Shown: positions 1 to 6,363, counted from the stretch's first letter. The stretch: DNA of 7,634 bases from JACJVV01 sp047603135 (GCA_047603135.1 JBLKOW010000052.1:1-7634); one strand, 5' to 3'. A program made the numbers and translations. Notes: a model not told the origin generated them from the letters alone.

Positions 1-506
1 GGAAGAATTACTTCAACAACTACATCTCTCTCATTGATACGCACTTCAGTTGTTGCCTCATTTTGCAATTTTCTGATAGTTATACGTGCGTTACCATCAA
101 TTACTTCATCAATACATTCTTCAAAATTAGTGTTAATATACTCCTCAAGTTGTTTTTCCATTAATTCAAACGAAGGAACATGATTATTTGCTTCATAGTA
201 CCAATAAGGGATATATTCTAACCCTTCTGCAAACATAATTCTCCTGCCAGGATGTGCGCGTACTTGAGGTGGTACTTCAATAAATCCTCCTTGATTACCA
301 AGCAAGGTAAATGCAGTTATACTTGCCTGATCTAAACAATAATCAATATAAGTCCGTGCAGGAAGAAGTTCAGGAGGAACTACAACTGCATCATCAATTC
401 GAATAGCATCACGCTGATAGAGAACGACGATGAGCGTTACCAGTAATAACGCAACGCCTACTATGGCAAATATAGTAACTTGGCCCCTCTTTTTTACGAA
501 ACACAC
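1..506 (-). CDS. Membrane-anchored extracytoplasmic protein with QVTIF-type N-terminus (partial, C-terminus beyond left edge)
   Basis: The frame runs from a GTG at 506 to the window edge, giving 168 residues with no stop. Residues 5-13 read KKRGQVTIF and are followed by a hydrophobic helix to about residue 30. This is the positively charged, class III/type IV pilin-like N-terminus found on many DPANN surface proteins. The rest is soluble and presumably outside the membrane. It has Cys57 and Cys131, a possible disulfide pair, and the segments LLGNQGGFIEVP (68-79) and IPYWYYEANNHVPS (99-112), which I recall from a widespread uncharacterised DPANN family. The in-frame TAG at 525-527 limits the start, and GTG is the only ordinary start codon before the membrane helix. 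The ATG at 518-520 is in another frame and stops after eight codons. The function is unknown: surface or pilus-associated is an inference. Transcription is from its own promoter just upstream. Confidence 0.75.
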   Translation of the reverse strand, partial: MCFVKKRGQVTIFAIVGVALLLVTLIVVLYQRDAIRIDDAVVVPPELLPARTYIDYCLDQASITAFTLLGNQGGFIEVPPQVRAHPGRRIMFAEGLEYIPYWYYEANNHVPSFELMEKQLEEYINTNFEECIDEVIDGNARITIRKLQNEATTEVRINERDVVVEVIL

Positions 507-530
507 AATATATATTTCATAAAACTAAGG

Positions 531-540
531 ATTTATAAAT
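531..540 (-). promoter_or_regulatory. TATA box for the QVTIF membrane protein
   Basis: On the minus strand ATTTATAAAT lies about 30 bp upstream of the GTG start at 506. Archaeal initiation usually falls about 25 bp below the box centre. That puts the transcript start around 506-511, so the mRNA should be leaderless or have only a few leader bases. No Shine-Dalgarno sequence is visible, which fits. Confidence 0.6.
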
Positions 541-599
541 GTTTCCTCGAGTGGAAGACGTATAATAACAAAAGTCACTTAGCATATAACTTAACACAA

Positions 600-628
600 T
601 AAAAAATTAAAAATAAACATAAAACAAA
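600..628 (-). terminator. T-rich terminator after the CBS-domain gene
   Basis: Reading the minus strand just after the stop codon at 632 gives repeated T runs, including TTTTTAATTTTTT at 602-614. There is no clear hairpin. Archaeal RNA polymerase terminates on such U-rich stretches, so this probably separates the CBS gene from the membrane-protein gene to its left. Confidence 0.5.
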
Positions 629-631
629 GAA

Positions 632-1129
632 TTACTTCCGACCATTAATTATATCATCAACTTCATCAGATGCATCAGGATTAATATTTCGCACAGGCTT
701 ACTCTCAGCTTCACGAATATCCATGGTATCAACAAGTAGATCAAATAATTGTGGTTCAATCTTAAGAACGTCTTTAAGTGTTAAGAGCCCTACAAAATCA
801 CTTCCATTCACAACTGGTAATCTTCGTATATTATAATCCCTCATTACCATAAGTGCATCAAAAATATCTTTGTCAGCAGAAATTGTTTTTAAGTTACGTG
901 TCATAATCTCTTCAACAGAAAGACTGCTTGCTTTTTTATCTTCAGCAATTATATTAAAAACCATATCTCGTTCTGTACAAATGCCTACTACTTGTTCATT
1001 ATCCTTAATAAGTAATGAACCAACTTTAAACTCTTTCATAGTCTTTGCAGCATCAGAAACAGAAGTTTTTGGTGTCACAAAGATTGGCTCTTGTGTCATT
1101 GCATCCGCAACAGTATATCCCGTTTTCAT
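632..1129 (-). CDS. Tandem CBS-domain protein
   Basis: A complete 165-residue protein with two CBS domains, at about residues 5-62 and 74-124. Each ends in the usual beta-strand/helix signature, VVGICTERDMV (47-57) and FVGLLTLKDVL (112-122). Paired CBS domains fold into a Bateman module that binds adenine nucleotides such as AMP or ATP, or S-adenosylmethionine, in the cleft, and usually act as an energy or ligand sensor. No enzyme, channel or DNA-binding domain is attached. The last 40 residues start with EPQLFDLLVDTMDIRE and end in an acidic tail. Some archaeal relatives carry a zinc ribbon at this place, and none is present here. A GGTGAT Shine-Dalgarno sequence at 1133-1138 supports the start at 1129. 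It probably works by touching a partner protein encoded elsewhere, and nothing in the neighbourhood identifies that partner. Confidence 0.9.
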   Translation of the reverse strand: MKTGYTVADAMTQEPIFVTPKTSVSDAAKTMKEFKVGSLLIKDNEQVVGICTERDMVFNIIAEDKKASSLSVEEIMTRNLKTISADKDIFDALMVMRDYNIRRLPVVNGSDFVGLLTLKDVLKIEPQLFDLLVDTMDIREAESKPVRNINPDASDEVDDIINGRK

Positions 1130-1132
1130 ATA

Positions 1133-1166
1133 ATCACCACATATAGATATTTGCAGGAATTTAAAA
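1133..1166 (-). promoter_or_regulatory. Promoter and ribosome binding site of the CBS-domain gene
   Basis: The minus strand has a TATA-like TTTTAAAT at 1159-1166 and GGTGAT at 1133-1138, five bases before the ATG at 1129. The predicted transcript start (about 1137-1140) leaves a leader of only about ten bases, just enough to include the ribosome binding site. A start independent of the upstream ribL operon fits the 110-bp gap. Confidence 0.5.
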
Positions 1167-1204
1167 GCATTTCTAGACTTTAATCACATTCAAGGATTTA
1201 GAAA

Positions 1205-1214
1205 TCTTAAAAAA
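1205..1214 (-). terminator. Weak T-tract terminator after ribL
   Basis: On the minus strand a run of six T (1209-1214) followed by AAG lies about 25 bp after the ribL stop. It is a short tract, so some read-through into the CBS gene is possible. Confidence 0.3.
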
Positions 1215-1239
1215 CTGAATTTAACAGTACAAACATGTT

Positions 1240-1653
1240 TCACATGGTAGTTTCTTTAGAAACAAATTTACTACTCTTATATTTATCTGCATGGTATTCT
1301 TTTAACCTAATTATCGGGATATGAAGACCACTTTCTTCTAAAAACTGTTTTAATTCATCAATAAAAAACCGCTGATCATATCCTAAACAAATCACATCTG
1401 GCTTAATTAATGAAATACAACTCATACGATCTTTTTGGTCCCCTAACACAACTTTGTGAATCATAGGAAGTTGTTCCAATTTTTTCTTTCGTTCTAACTC
1501 TGTATAAGGTGTATATTTCTTAAACGTTTTAACTGTTGTATCGCGTGCTAATACAACATATAACCTATCACCATAGCTTAAGGCCTGCCTAAACAAATTA
1601 AGGTGACCTGGGTGAATAATATTAAATGTTCCAAATACTAATACCTTTTTCAT
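1240..1653 (-). CDS. ribL: RibL-like FAD synthase / cytidylyltransferase-family nucleotidyltransferase
   Basis: A complete 137-residue single-domain Rossmann-like nucleotidyltransferase. The nucleotide-binding motif GTFNIIHPGH (8-17) supplies the HxGH signature at His14-His17. ARDTTV (36-41), LGYDQ (90-94) and a C-terminal YKSSKF (125-130, the ISSTxx-like loop) follow in the family order. The archaeal members with this 'ARDxTV...GYDQ' pattern transfer AMP from ATP to FMN, making FAD and pyrophosphate; RibL of Methanocaldococcus jannaschii is the reference. The related TagD enzymes make CDP-glycerol and carry an RTEGIST-type loop, which is not what is seen here. Substrate choice is still an inference from family pattern. 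The protein lacks the C-terminal cysteine-containing segment that I recall in the methanogen enzyme. Its start lies 12 nt after the stop of the coiled-coil gene, with AAGG overlapping that stop, so the two are co-transcribed and possibly translationally coupled. Confidence 0.78.
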   Translation of the reverse strand: MKKVLVFGTFNIIHPGHLNLFRQALSYGDRLYVVLARDTTVKTFKKYTPYTELERKKKLEQLPMIHKVVLGDQKDRMSCISLIKPDVICLGYDQRFFIDELKQFLEESGLHIPIIRLKEYHADKYKSSKFVSKETTM

Positions 1654-1665
1654 AAACGAACTGGC

Positions 1666-2499
1666 TTACCTTGCTAAACGAGCCTGTTGTTCCCTCCAAA
1701 TACTTTCTTCAATCTTTTTCTTAAGCTTTCGCTCCAAAACATCACGTAAAATACGTTTTTCTTTTATGAGTGTTTGAAGTTCATGCATCTTGTTATGAAT
1801 CTCACTTTTCTTAGTTTCAAGAATGGATTCCTTCTTATTTAAGAAATCATTAATTTCATGCCATTTTAGTTCAAGTTGCTCAAGATCCTTCATAGATTCA
1901 ACAATTTGATCAGTAAGCTTTTTGTATTGAAGCGACCGTGCTTCATTTTTTTTATGATTGTGAAGTGCATCAATAACATTCTCAGAATTTAAAATTTCTT
2001 GTTCAGCAATAGTTCTTCCTTGTTCATCAGTAAAACGCTGAAGAAGTCGTGAAAAGTAAAGTGGATGTGCATCAGACTCAATATATTTCTTAGGAATCGA
2101 AACATCCTCTTGATGGTTTTCATGATGAATATCGTGAGGCATTGCTGGTTCATGTTGAGTATGATGATTCATAGAAACATCTACATTTGAGAACGATTGT
2201 TGTGGATCTAACTCACTTTTGTTTAAATCATTTAGTGGTTTATCAGTATGAGGAGAATCAGACATAGAATCATCAGCTTCAATGCCTTTTACATGACTAA
2301 TACCTTTTTGATGACTATTTTCAGACTTTGTATTTTTAGGCACATCATCTTCAAGCGTATGTAACAATTTCTCATATTCTTCATTACTTTTATGCAAAAG
2401 CTCAAGAATATCATCTGAATCGGTAGAAGTATTAACTAAAGAATCTACCACATCATCTTCACTTTTCTTCAAATTTTTACGTTTAGATGTCCACCACAT
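1666..2499 (-). CDS. Hypothetical coiled-coil protein with a His-rich linker
   Basis: A complete 277-residue protein that I do not recognise. Residues 1-60 are charged, with a short basic start (MWWTSKRKNLKK) and an acidic amphipathic stretch. Residues 60-140 are low-complexity and polar, rich in Ser, Asp and His, with seven histidines between 112 and 129. Residues 145-275 are almost entirely helical heptads rich in Lys, Glu and Leu, and from about 186 onward a long coiled coil is likely. There is no signal peptide or membrane helix, so it should be cytoplasmic. The His cluster could bind a metal, or may simply be part of a disordered linker. It is the first gene of a two-gene operon with ribL. 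The start is supported by AGGGG at 2505-2509 and an upstream TATA box. A structural or scaffold role is possible but only a guess. Confidence 0.75.
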   Translation of the reverse strand: MWWTSKRKNLKKSEDDVVDSLVNTSTDSDDILELLHKSNEEYEKLLHTLEDDVPKNTKSENSHQKGISHVKGIEADDSMSDSPHTDKPLNDLNKSELDPQQSFSNVDVSMNHHTQHEPAMPHDIHHENHQEDVSIPKKYIESDAHPLYFSRLLQRFTDEQGRTIAEQEILNSENVIDALHNHKKNEARSLQYKKLTDQIVESMKDLEQLELKWHEINDFLNKKESILETKKSEIHNKMHELQTLIKEKRILRDVLERKLKKKIEESIWREQQARLAR

Positions 2500-2504
2500 A
2501 TAAG

Positions 2505-2538
2505 CCCCTAACGTTTACAAATACTTAGCATTAATAAA
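2505..2538 (-). promoter_or_regulatory. Promoter and ribosome binding site of the coiled-coil/ribL operon
   Basis: The minus strand carries TTTATTAA at 2531-2538 and AGGGG at 2505-2509, five bases before the ATG. The expected transcript start is near 2509-2510, giving a leader of about ten bases that begins with the Shine-Dalgarno sequence. No second promoter is evident ahead of ribL, so both genes should depend on this one. Confidence 0.5.
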
Positions 2539-2633
2539 TGTAACTGTTTTTAATGTAAGAATATACATCTTAAACAAGAAAAGTTAAAGACTAGCCCTTG
2601 TACAGTTCCGTTACTCAACATCCCTTAGAAAAA

Positions 2634-2641
2634 TATATAAA
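2634..2641 (+). promoter_or_regulatory. TATA box of the GNAT gene (leaderless)
   Basis: TATATAAA begins 29 bp before the ATG at 2663, with its centre about 25 bp away, the normal archaeal distance to the first transcribed base. No Shine-Dalgarno sequence lies between them. The mRNA should start at or within a base or two of the start codon. Confidence 0.65.
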
Positions 2642-2662
2642 ACATATATCAACAAAAGTCAC

Positions 2663-3151
2663 ATGAACATTACACTAAGAAGACACAAACTTTCTGATGC
2701 CAAGCGATTTTATGAAATTCTTACTAACCCTAATTTTACCTATTTCTCACCAAAGCCAAAATCGGTAGAAGAAGAGTATGCTTTTCTAAAAAAACTCAAA
2801 GGTAAATGGAAAGAAGGCATACAGCGAGACTACGCTATAATACATAATACCAAAGTAATTGGAGGATGCGGACTTAAATTTGATATTCATCGAAAATTTT
2901 GCGCTGAAGTGGGCTATTTTGTTGACGAAGCCTACTGGGGAAATGGAATCGCAGGCAAAGTTGTTTCACTCCTTGAAAAAGAAGCAAAAAAACTAGGCAT
3001 TAAACGAATGACATTAATCACGCATACTAAGAATAGAGCAAGTATACGTGTTGCAGAAAAGGCAGGATATAAGCGCGAAGGAAAGATGAAAGATGCAATT
3101 GAACACAAAAAAGGCTTTCATGACGCTTATTTATTTGCTAAGATTCTTTAG
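2663..3151 (+). CDS. GNAT acetyltransferase, RimJ/RimL-like
   Basis: A complete 162-residue N-acetyltransferase of the GNAT fold, which moves an acetyl group from acetyl-CoA to an amine. The order of elements is typical of the RimJ/RimL group. ITLRRHKLSDAKRFYEIL (3-20) opens the domain, GYFVDEAYWGNGIAGKVV (84-101) carries the acetyl-CoA pyrophosphate-binding loop at Trp92-Gly95, and NRASIRVAEKAGYKREG (124-140) is the motif B helix. Length is normal for the family. Possible substrates include protein N-termini, ribosomal proteins, small amines or antibiotics; the sequence does not decide. It stands alone between a divergent operon and the Nudix gene, each with its own promoter. The start is fixed by the TATA spacing and by conservation beginning at residue 3. 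Confidence 0.88.
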   Translation: MNITLRRHKLSDAKRFYEILTNPNFTYFSPKPKSVEEEYAFLKKLKGKWKEGIQRDYAIIHNTKVIGGCGLKFDIHRKFCAEVGYFVDEAYWGNGIAGKVVSLLEKEAKKLGIKRMTLITHTKNRASIRVAEKAGYKREGKMKDAIEHKKGFHDAYLFAKIL

Positions 3152-3173
3152 TTATTTAGAAAATACAGAATAA

Positions 3174-3193
3174 TGTTAATATACTGTTAATAT
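3174..3193 (+). repeat. Two TGTTAATAT copies 11 bp apart
   Basis: TGTTAATAT occurs at 3174-3182 and again at 3185-3193, so the copies sit one helical turn apart on the same DNA face, just downstream of the GNAT stop. Such phasing suits a DNA-binding protein. In AT-rich sequence it may also be chance. It lies about 60 bp upstream of the Nudix TATA box. Confidence 0.4.
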
Positions 3194-3205
3194 CTCAATC
3201 ATTCT

Positions 3206-3275
3206 ACTTCTCTTTCTACATCTAATTACATTTAAAACCTTTAAAAAAGTATTTATATACCAACTTCTCTTTCTA
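3206..3275 (+). repeat. 13-bp direct repeat flanking the Nudix promoter
   Basis: ACTTCTCTTTCTA is found at 3206-3218 and exactly repeated at 3263-3275. The second copy lies between the TATA box (3252-3259) and the start codon at 3281, covering the bases just before the expected transcript start. The first lies about 35 bp upstream of the box. A repressor binding both copies would bracket the promoter. The upstream copy is also pyrimidine-rich enough to help terminate the GNAT transcript. Confidence 0.5.
3252..3259 (+). promoter_or_regulatory. TATA box of the Nudix gene (leaderless)
   Basis: TTTATATA begins 29 bp before the ATG at 3281, the same spacing as for the GNAT gene. The A/G-rich AAAAAAGTA just before it can serve as a TFB recognition element. 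No Shine-Dalgarno sequence is present. A leaderless transcript is expected. Confidence 0.65.
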
Positions 3276-3280
3276 AATGT

Positions 3281-3700
3281 ATGAAAGTAGCAAATCCTGT
3301 TGACTTAATAATTATCAGAGACAATAAGATTCTTCTTGCTAAAAGAACAGAGGAAGAATTAGGATATAAAGGAACCTGGTCTATTCCAGGTGGAGGTCCT
3401 GAAATTGATGAAGGAATTGAAGAAGCGCTTCATAGAGAAATTCAAGAAGAGTTAGGATGCAAGATTATAGAATACACATATTTTAAATCATATTACATGA
3501 GATTAGCAGAAGACTTCATTGTGAGAGCACTTTATTTTTATGGAGATATTGAGGGAGAAATAAAACTAAATGATGAATTATCTGAATTTCAATGGTTTGA
3601 TATTAATGATCCAAAACTATTTGAACTTAATTTTGCGTTTAATCAAAAAGATGTTATTAAAGATTTTATAGAATTCTGGAAGAACAAAGCTCAAAAATAA
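3281..3700 (+). CDS. Nudix hydrolase
   Basis: A complete 139-residue Nudix enzyme, which cleaves a nucleoside diphosphate linked to another group using divalent metal. The Nudix box is intact: Gly38, five residues, Glu44, seven residues, then REIQEELGC (52-60), with Glu53, Glu56 and Glu57 as the metal-binding glutamates. WSIPGGGP (33-40) precedes it, as in MutT-like and ADP-ribose-like members. The last position of the box is Cys instead of the usual aliphatic residue. The substrate cannot be told from sequence. Candidates are oxidised nucleotides, sugar nucleotides, ADP-ribose or capped RNA. The gene is monocistronic, faces the membrane-protein gene tail to tail, and has possible operator repeats at its promoter. 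Confidence 0.9.
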   Translation: MKVANPVDLIIIRDNKILLAKRTEEELGYKGTWSIPGGGPEIDEGIEEALHREIQEELGCKIIEYTYFKSYYMRLAEDFIVRALYFYGDIEGEIKLNDELSEFQWFDINDPKLFELNFAFNQKDVIKDFIEFWKNKAQK

Positions 3701-3730
3701 ATCATCAAGAAACTAAGAAAGATAAACTAT

Positions 3731-3760
3731 AAAGAAAAAAATAAGAAAAAAAGAAAAAAC
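3731..3760 (-). terminator. Strong T-rich terminator of the membrane-protein gene
   Basis: Immediately after the stop codon at 3761, the minus strand is almost pure T for 30 bases, interrupted only by single C, A or G bases. This is a strong archaeal termination tract. On the plus strand the same DNA is A-rich and would not stop the converging Nudix transcript. Confidence 0.65.
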
Positions 3761-4429
3761 TTACTTCATCTTCTTGCGAACATCTTTAATCATTCGTTTT
3801 GCATCGTCTTTAATAGCATTACCAAATCCAATACCAAGTGCAATACCTAAACCAAGTGATAATCCTGCAAGTAAGATTAAAAACGTTTGCTGAACAATAG
3901 TAAGATTAATTCCAATTTGCTCAAGCGCAATGACCACAACAAACGCAAACAAGATTGTTTGTACTGCCACTGCAACAACATGACGTGAACGCATTTTCAT
4001 GGACTCAATCTTATGTACAAGAATATCAATTCCAATCCATCCAAACAACACTATTAAAATTGCAAGCATTAAATGAGGAACCCATCGAGCAAAATCAATT
4101 AACAATACTGATAATGTTCCTAATCGAGCCATAGACGCTGCAGGTACTAAAAATACAACGAAGATATACCATTTTAATAATACACCTATTAAATGCGCAT
4201 GATCAAAATGTTTCAAAACACGAGAAAATTCAAGTTTATGCATAAACTCGTCAAAACGAAACTTTCGTAGTGCTTTCACTACAAATGCTTCAACAACTGC
4301 TCCTAGTAAAAAACCAAAAATAGCAACAAGTAAACCACCTAAAACATATGGCAAAACTTCTAAAAAATGTTCCCAAAGACCAACCAAAGGCAAAACCATA
4401 CTTTCTCCAATCCGTGCAAAATAACTCAT
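3761..4429 (-). CDS. Five-helix membrane protein of the MscS-like/CmpX 'conserved TM helix' type
   Basis: A complete 222-residue integral membrane protein with about five helices, near residues 24-50, 79-98, 115-137, 150-170 and 178-203. The first helix (LPYVLGGLLVAIFGFLLG) and the third (VPHLMLAILIVLFGWIGID) resemble each other, as in the paired 'conserved TM helix' repeats of CmpX-like proteins. The last helix is Gly/Ala-rich and ends LGIGFGNAIKDDAKRMI (198-214), like the pore helix of MscS channels. The cytoplasmic beta domain and vestibule that follow in true MscS are absent. The protein ends in a short basic tail instead. A role in mechanosensitive or osmotic ion flow is inferred from family resemblance. 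The start is supported by GGGGTG upstream and by divergent promoter signals. Confidence 0.8.
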   Translation of the reverse strand: MSYFARIGESMVLPLVGLWEHFLEVLPYVLGGLLVAIFGFLLGAVVEAFVVKALRKFRFDEFMHKLEFSRVLKHFDHAHLIGVLLKWYIFVVFLVPAASMARLGTLSVLLIDFARWVPHLMLAILIVLFGWIGIDILVHKIESMKMRSRHVVAVAVQTILFAFVVVIALEQIGINLTIVQQTFLILLAGLSLGLGIALGIGFGNAIKDDAKRMIKDVRKKMK

Positions 4430-4437
4430 TTCCTATA

Positions 4438-4482
4438 CACCCCTCTCTAAGGATACTATTAATAATAACCATTGTTTATACA
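4438..4482 (-). promoter_or_regulatory. Promoter and ribosome binding site of the membrane-protein gene
   Basis: The minus strand shows GTATAAAC at 4475-4482 and a second AT box, TTATTAAT, at 4458-4465. GGGGTG lies at 4438-4443, eight bases before the ATG at 4429. The distal box would give a leader of about 24 bases that contains the ribosome binding site. The proximal box would start within or after it. The distal box is therefore the better choice. Confidence 0.45.
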
Positions 4483-4505
4483 AATTTCTTACAATACGTA
4501 TAAAC

Positions 4506-4533
4506 TATAGCATGTACCTCTCATACTGCTATA
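4506..4533. repeat. Inverted repeat in the divergent promoter region
   Basis: TATAGCA at 4506-4512 is mirrored exactly by TGCTATA at 4527-4533, with 14 bases between. Arm centres are 21 bp apart, two helical turns. It lies between the divergent membrane-protein and phosphorylase promoters. It could be an operator for a dimeric regulator of one or both genes. As RNA it would be only a weak 7-bp hairpin. The right arm overlaps a TATA-like TATAAATG. Confidence 0.4.
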
Positions 4534-4605
4534 AATGGAATCTACTACAAAATCTAGCGTTACACTATTTAAACATTTGTTGCCACTCTTAAGAGAAGCA
4601 ATACG

Positions 4606-4613
4606 TTTTTATA
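4606..4613 (+). promoter_or_regulatory. TATA box of the glucan phosphorylase gene (leaderless)
   Basis: TTTTTATA ends 22 bp before the ATG at 4636, and its TTTATA core starts 28 bp before. This matches the other plus-strand promoters here. No Shine-Dalgarno sequence is seen, so the transcript should begin at the start codon. Confidence 0.6.
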
Positions 4614-4635
4614 CACTTCTCATCAAAATTACTAC

Positions 4636-6363
4636 ATGTTAGATAATCAACGAAAAGAATACCCCATAAGCGAAGATCACATTGCATACTTTACAATGGA
4701 AGTAGGCATCAGCCACACTATTCCAACCTATTCAGGCGGATTAGGCATTCTTGCAGGAGATACATTAAAATCTTTTGCAGATTTATCACTTCCAGTCGTT
4801 GGAGTTACCCTTCTTAATGAAAAAGGATATTTTTATCAGCGCATTGACGGTGATGGTAATCAAATTGAAGACCCTGTAAAATGGAGTGTCTGTGATTTTA
4901 TGGTACCATTACCTAACGAAGTCATTGTTAATATTGAAGATAGAAAAGTTAAAGTCCGTGCATGGAAACATATCATAAAAGGTCTTGATGGATACAACAA
5001 CCCAGTCATTTTTCTTGATACCAATTGTGAAGGGAACAGTGATTATGATCGAAAACTAACTTCCCACCTCTATGGTGGAGATAGATATTACCGTCTTTGT
5101 CAAGAAATAGTTCTTGGGATTGGTGGCGTACGAATGCTTGAATCGTTAGGATTCACTCATATAAAAAAGTACCATATGAACGAAGGACATGCAGCGCTAC
5201 TTACTGTAGAATTGCTTAGGCATGCAAGTCAACATGGTGATAATCACTATCAAAATACTATTGAAAATGTAAAGAAGCGATGTGTATTTACCACACATAC
5301 TCCCGTTGAAGCAGGACACGACCGATTTGACCTTGATTTATTCAAAAAAACACTTGGCGACTATGTCCCTGAATTTTTATATGAGAAAATAGCTCATGAT
5401 AATAAAGTAAATATGACTCTTCTTGCACTAAATATGAGTCATTATGTTAATGGAGTTGCAAAACGCCATGGCGAAGTAACGAAAGAAATGTTTCCAGGGT
5501 ATCAAATAGACTCAATTACTAATGGTGTTCATGCACCAACATGGGTATCATCACATACTAAAAAATTGTTTGATAGTAACATTCCTGGCTGGGAAGTTGA
5601 TCCATTCACTCTTAGGTATGCACTTTCAATTCCAAAAGAAGAAATATGGGCTGCACACTACGAGTCAAAACGAGATTTGATAACCCACATTAATAATGTA
5701 ACTAATGTCGGCTTTCATATTGACCGATTTACCATTGGATATGCACGAAGATTTACTGCATACAAACGCCCAGATATGATCATTAGTGATTTAGAGAGAC
5801 TAAAAAAAATTGCAGAAAAGGTAGGTGATATTCAAGTTGTTTTTGCAGGAAAAGCTCATGCACACGACATTCAAGGAAAAGAAATTTTAAAACGTGTCAT
5901 CCACACTATTAATCATGTTAATAGTTTAAATGGAAAGTTGCGTATGGTATTTGTCCCGCAGTATGATATGCGTCTTGCTAAAATGCTTGTATCAGGCTGT
6001 GATGTATGGCTAAATACTCCTCAGCGACCTCATGAAGCATCAGGAACTTCAGGAATGAAAGCTGCAGTAAATGGTGTACCACACTTCTCAACTATTGATG
6101 GATGGTGGATGGAAGGGCGTATTGAAACTGAAACAGGATGGAGCATTGGTCCTCACCCTCATAACCCTGACTTTAACAGCAGTGATTATCAAAAAGATGC
6201 ACATGATTTATACGAGAAACTTGAAAACTTAATCGTTCCAACATTTTATGGGAATCATAAAAAGTGGATGGAGATTATGCGTGCATCTATTGCTATGAAT
6301 GCAAGTTTCTTTAACACGCATCGTATGGCACATCAGTATATAGCAAATGCGTATAGAGATTGA
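4636..6363 (+). CDS. glgP: Alpha-glucan (glycogen/maltodextrin) phosphorylase, GT35, short form
   Basis: A complete 575-residue GT35 phosphorylase. It cleaves alpha-1,4-glucan ends with phosphate to release glucose 1-phosphate, in the cytoplasm. The N-terminus AYFTMEVGISHTIPTYSGGLGILAGD (18-43) is the usual opening of the catalytic domain. MNEGHAAL (181-188), HTPVEAGHD (221-229) and ITNGVHAPTW follow. GYARRFTAYKRP (368-379) supplies the basic phosphate-contacting residues. EASGTSGMKAAVNG (467-480) contains Lys475, the expected pyridoxal phosphate Schiff-base lysine. All catalytic landmarks are present. The protein is much shorter than animal or E. coli phosphorylases (about 800 residues) and lacks the extra N-terminal domain of many prokaryotic 'alpha-glucan phosphorylase' proteins. 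It belongs to the compact archaeal/thermophile group. No other glycogen gene is next to it, so it appears to be expressed alone from its own leaderless promoter. Confidence 0.93.
   Translation: MLDNQRKEYPISEDHIAYFTMEVGISHTIPTYSGGLGILAGDTLKSFADLSLPVVGVTLLNEKGYFYQRIDGDGNQIEDPVKWSVCDFMVPLPNEVIVNIEDRKVKVRAWKHIIKGLDGYNNPVIFLDTNCEGNSDYDRKLTSHLYGGDRYYRLCQEIVLGIGGVRMLESLGFTHIKKYHMNEGHAALLTVELLRHASQHGDNHYQNTIENVKKRCVFTTHTPVEAGHDRFDLDLFKKTLGDYVPEFLYEKIAHDNKVNMTLLALNMSHYVNGVAKRHGEVTKEMFPGYQIDSITNGVHAPTWVSSHTKKLFDSNIPGWEVDPFTLRYALSIPKEEIWAAHYESKRDLITHINNVTNVGFHIDRFTIGYARRFTAYKRPDMIISDLERLKKIAEKVGDIQVVFAGKAHAHDIQGKEILKRVIHTINHVNSLNGKLRMVFVPQYDMRLAKMLVSGCDVWLNTPQRPHEASGTSGMKAAVNGVPHFSTIDGWWMEGRIETETGWSIGPHPHNPDFNSSDYQKDAHDLYEKLENLIVPTFYGNHKKWMEIMRASIAMNASFFNTHRMAHQYIANAYRD

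Noticed and set aside
518..520. ATG start for the left-edge membrane protein
   Set aside because: It is in a different frame and meets a TAA after eight codons. It would need a frameshift, while the GTG at 506 gives an uninterrupted protein with the expected short N-terminus.
870..1133. 87-residue open frame on the plus strand
   Set aside because: It lies wholly antisense to the CBS-domain gene, which has clear domain motifs, a ribosome binding site and a promoter. The translated product has no recognisable features.
567..2662. Shared 12-mer AACAAAAGTCAC at 567-578 and 2651-2662
   Set aside because: In AT-rich sequence of this length a few 12-base matches are expected by chance. The two copies sit in different positions relative to their promoters.
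4290..4472. 60-residue minus-strand open frame rich in Trp, Phe and Cys
   Set aside because: It overlaps the first helix region of the five-helix membrane protein in another frame. Its odd composition is what a shifted reading of hydrophobic codons gives.
4535..4642. 35-residue plus-strand frame overlapping the phosphorylase start, as a possible upstream regulatory ORF
   Set aside because: Its ATG is part of the TATA-like TATAAATG, so that promoter could not transcribe it. The phosphorylase has a better box at 4606-4613. There is no ribosome binding site.
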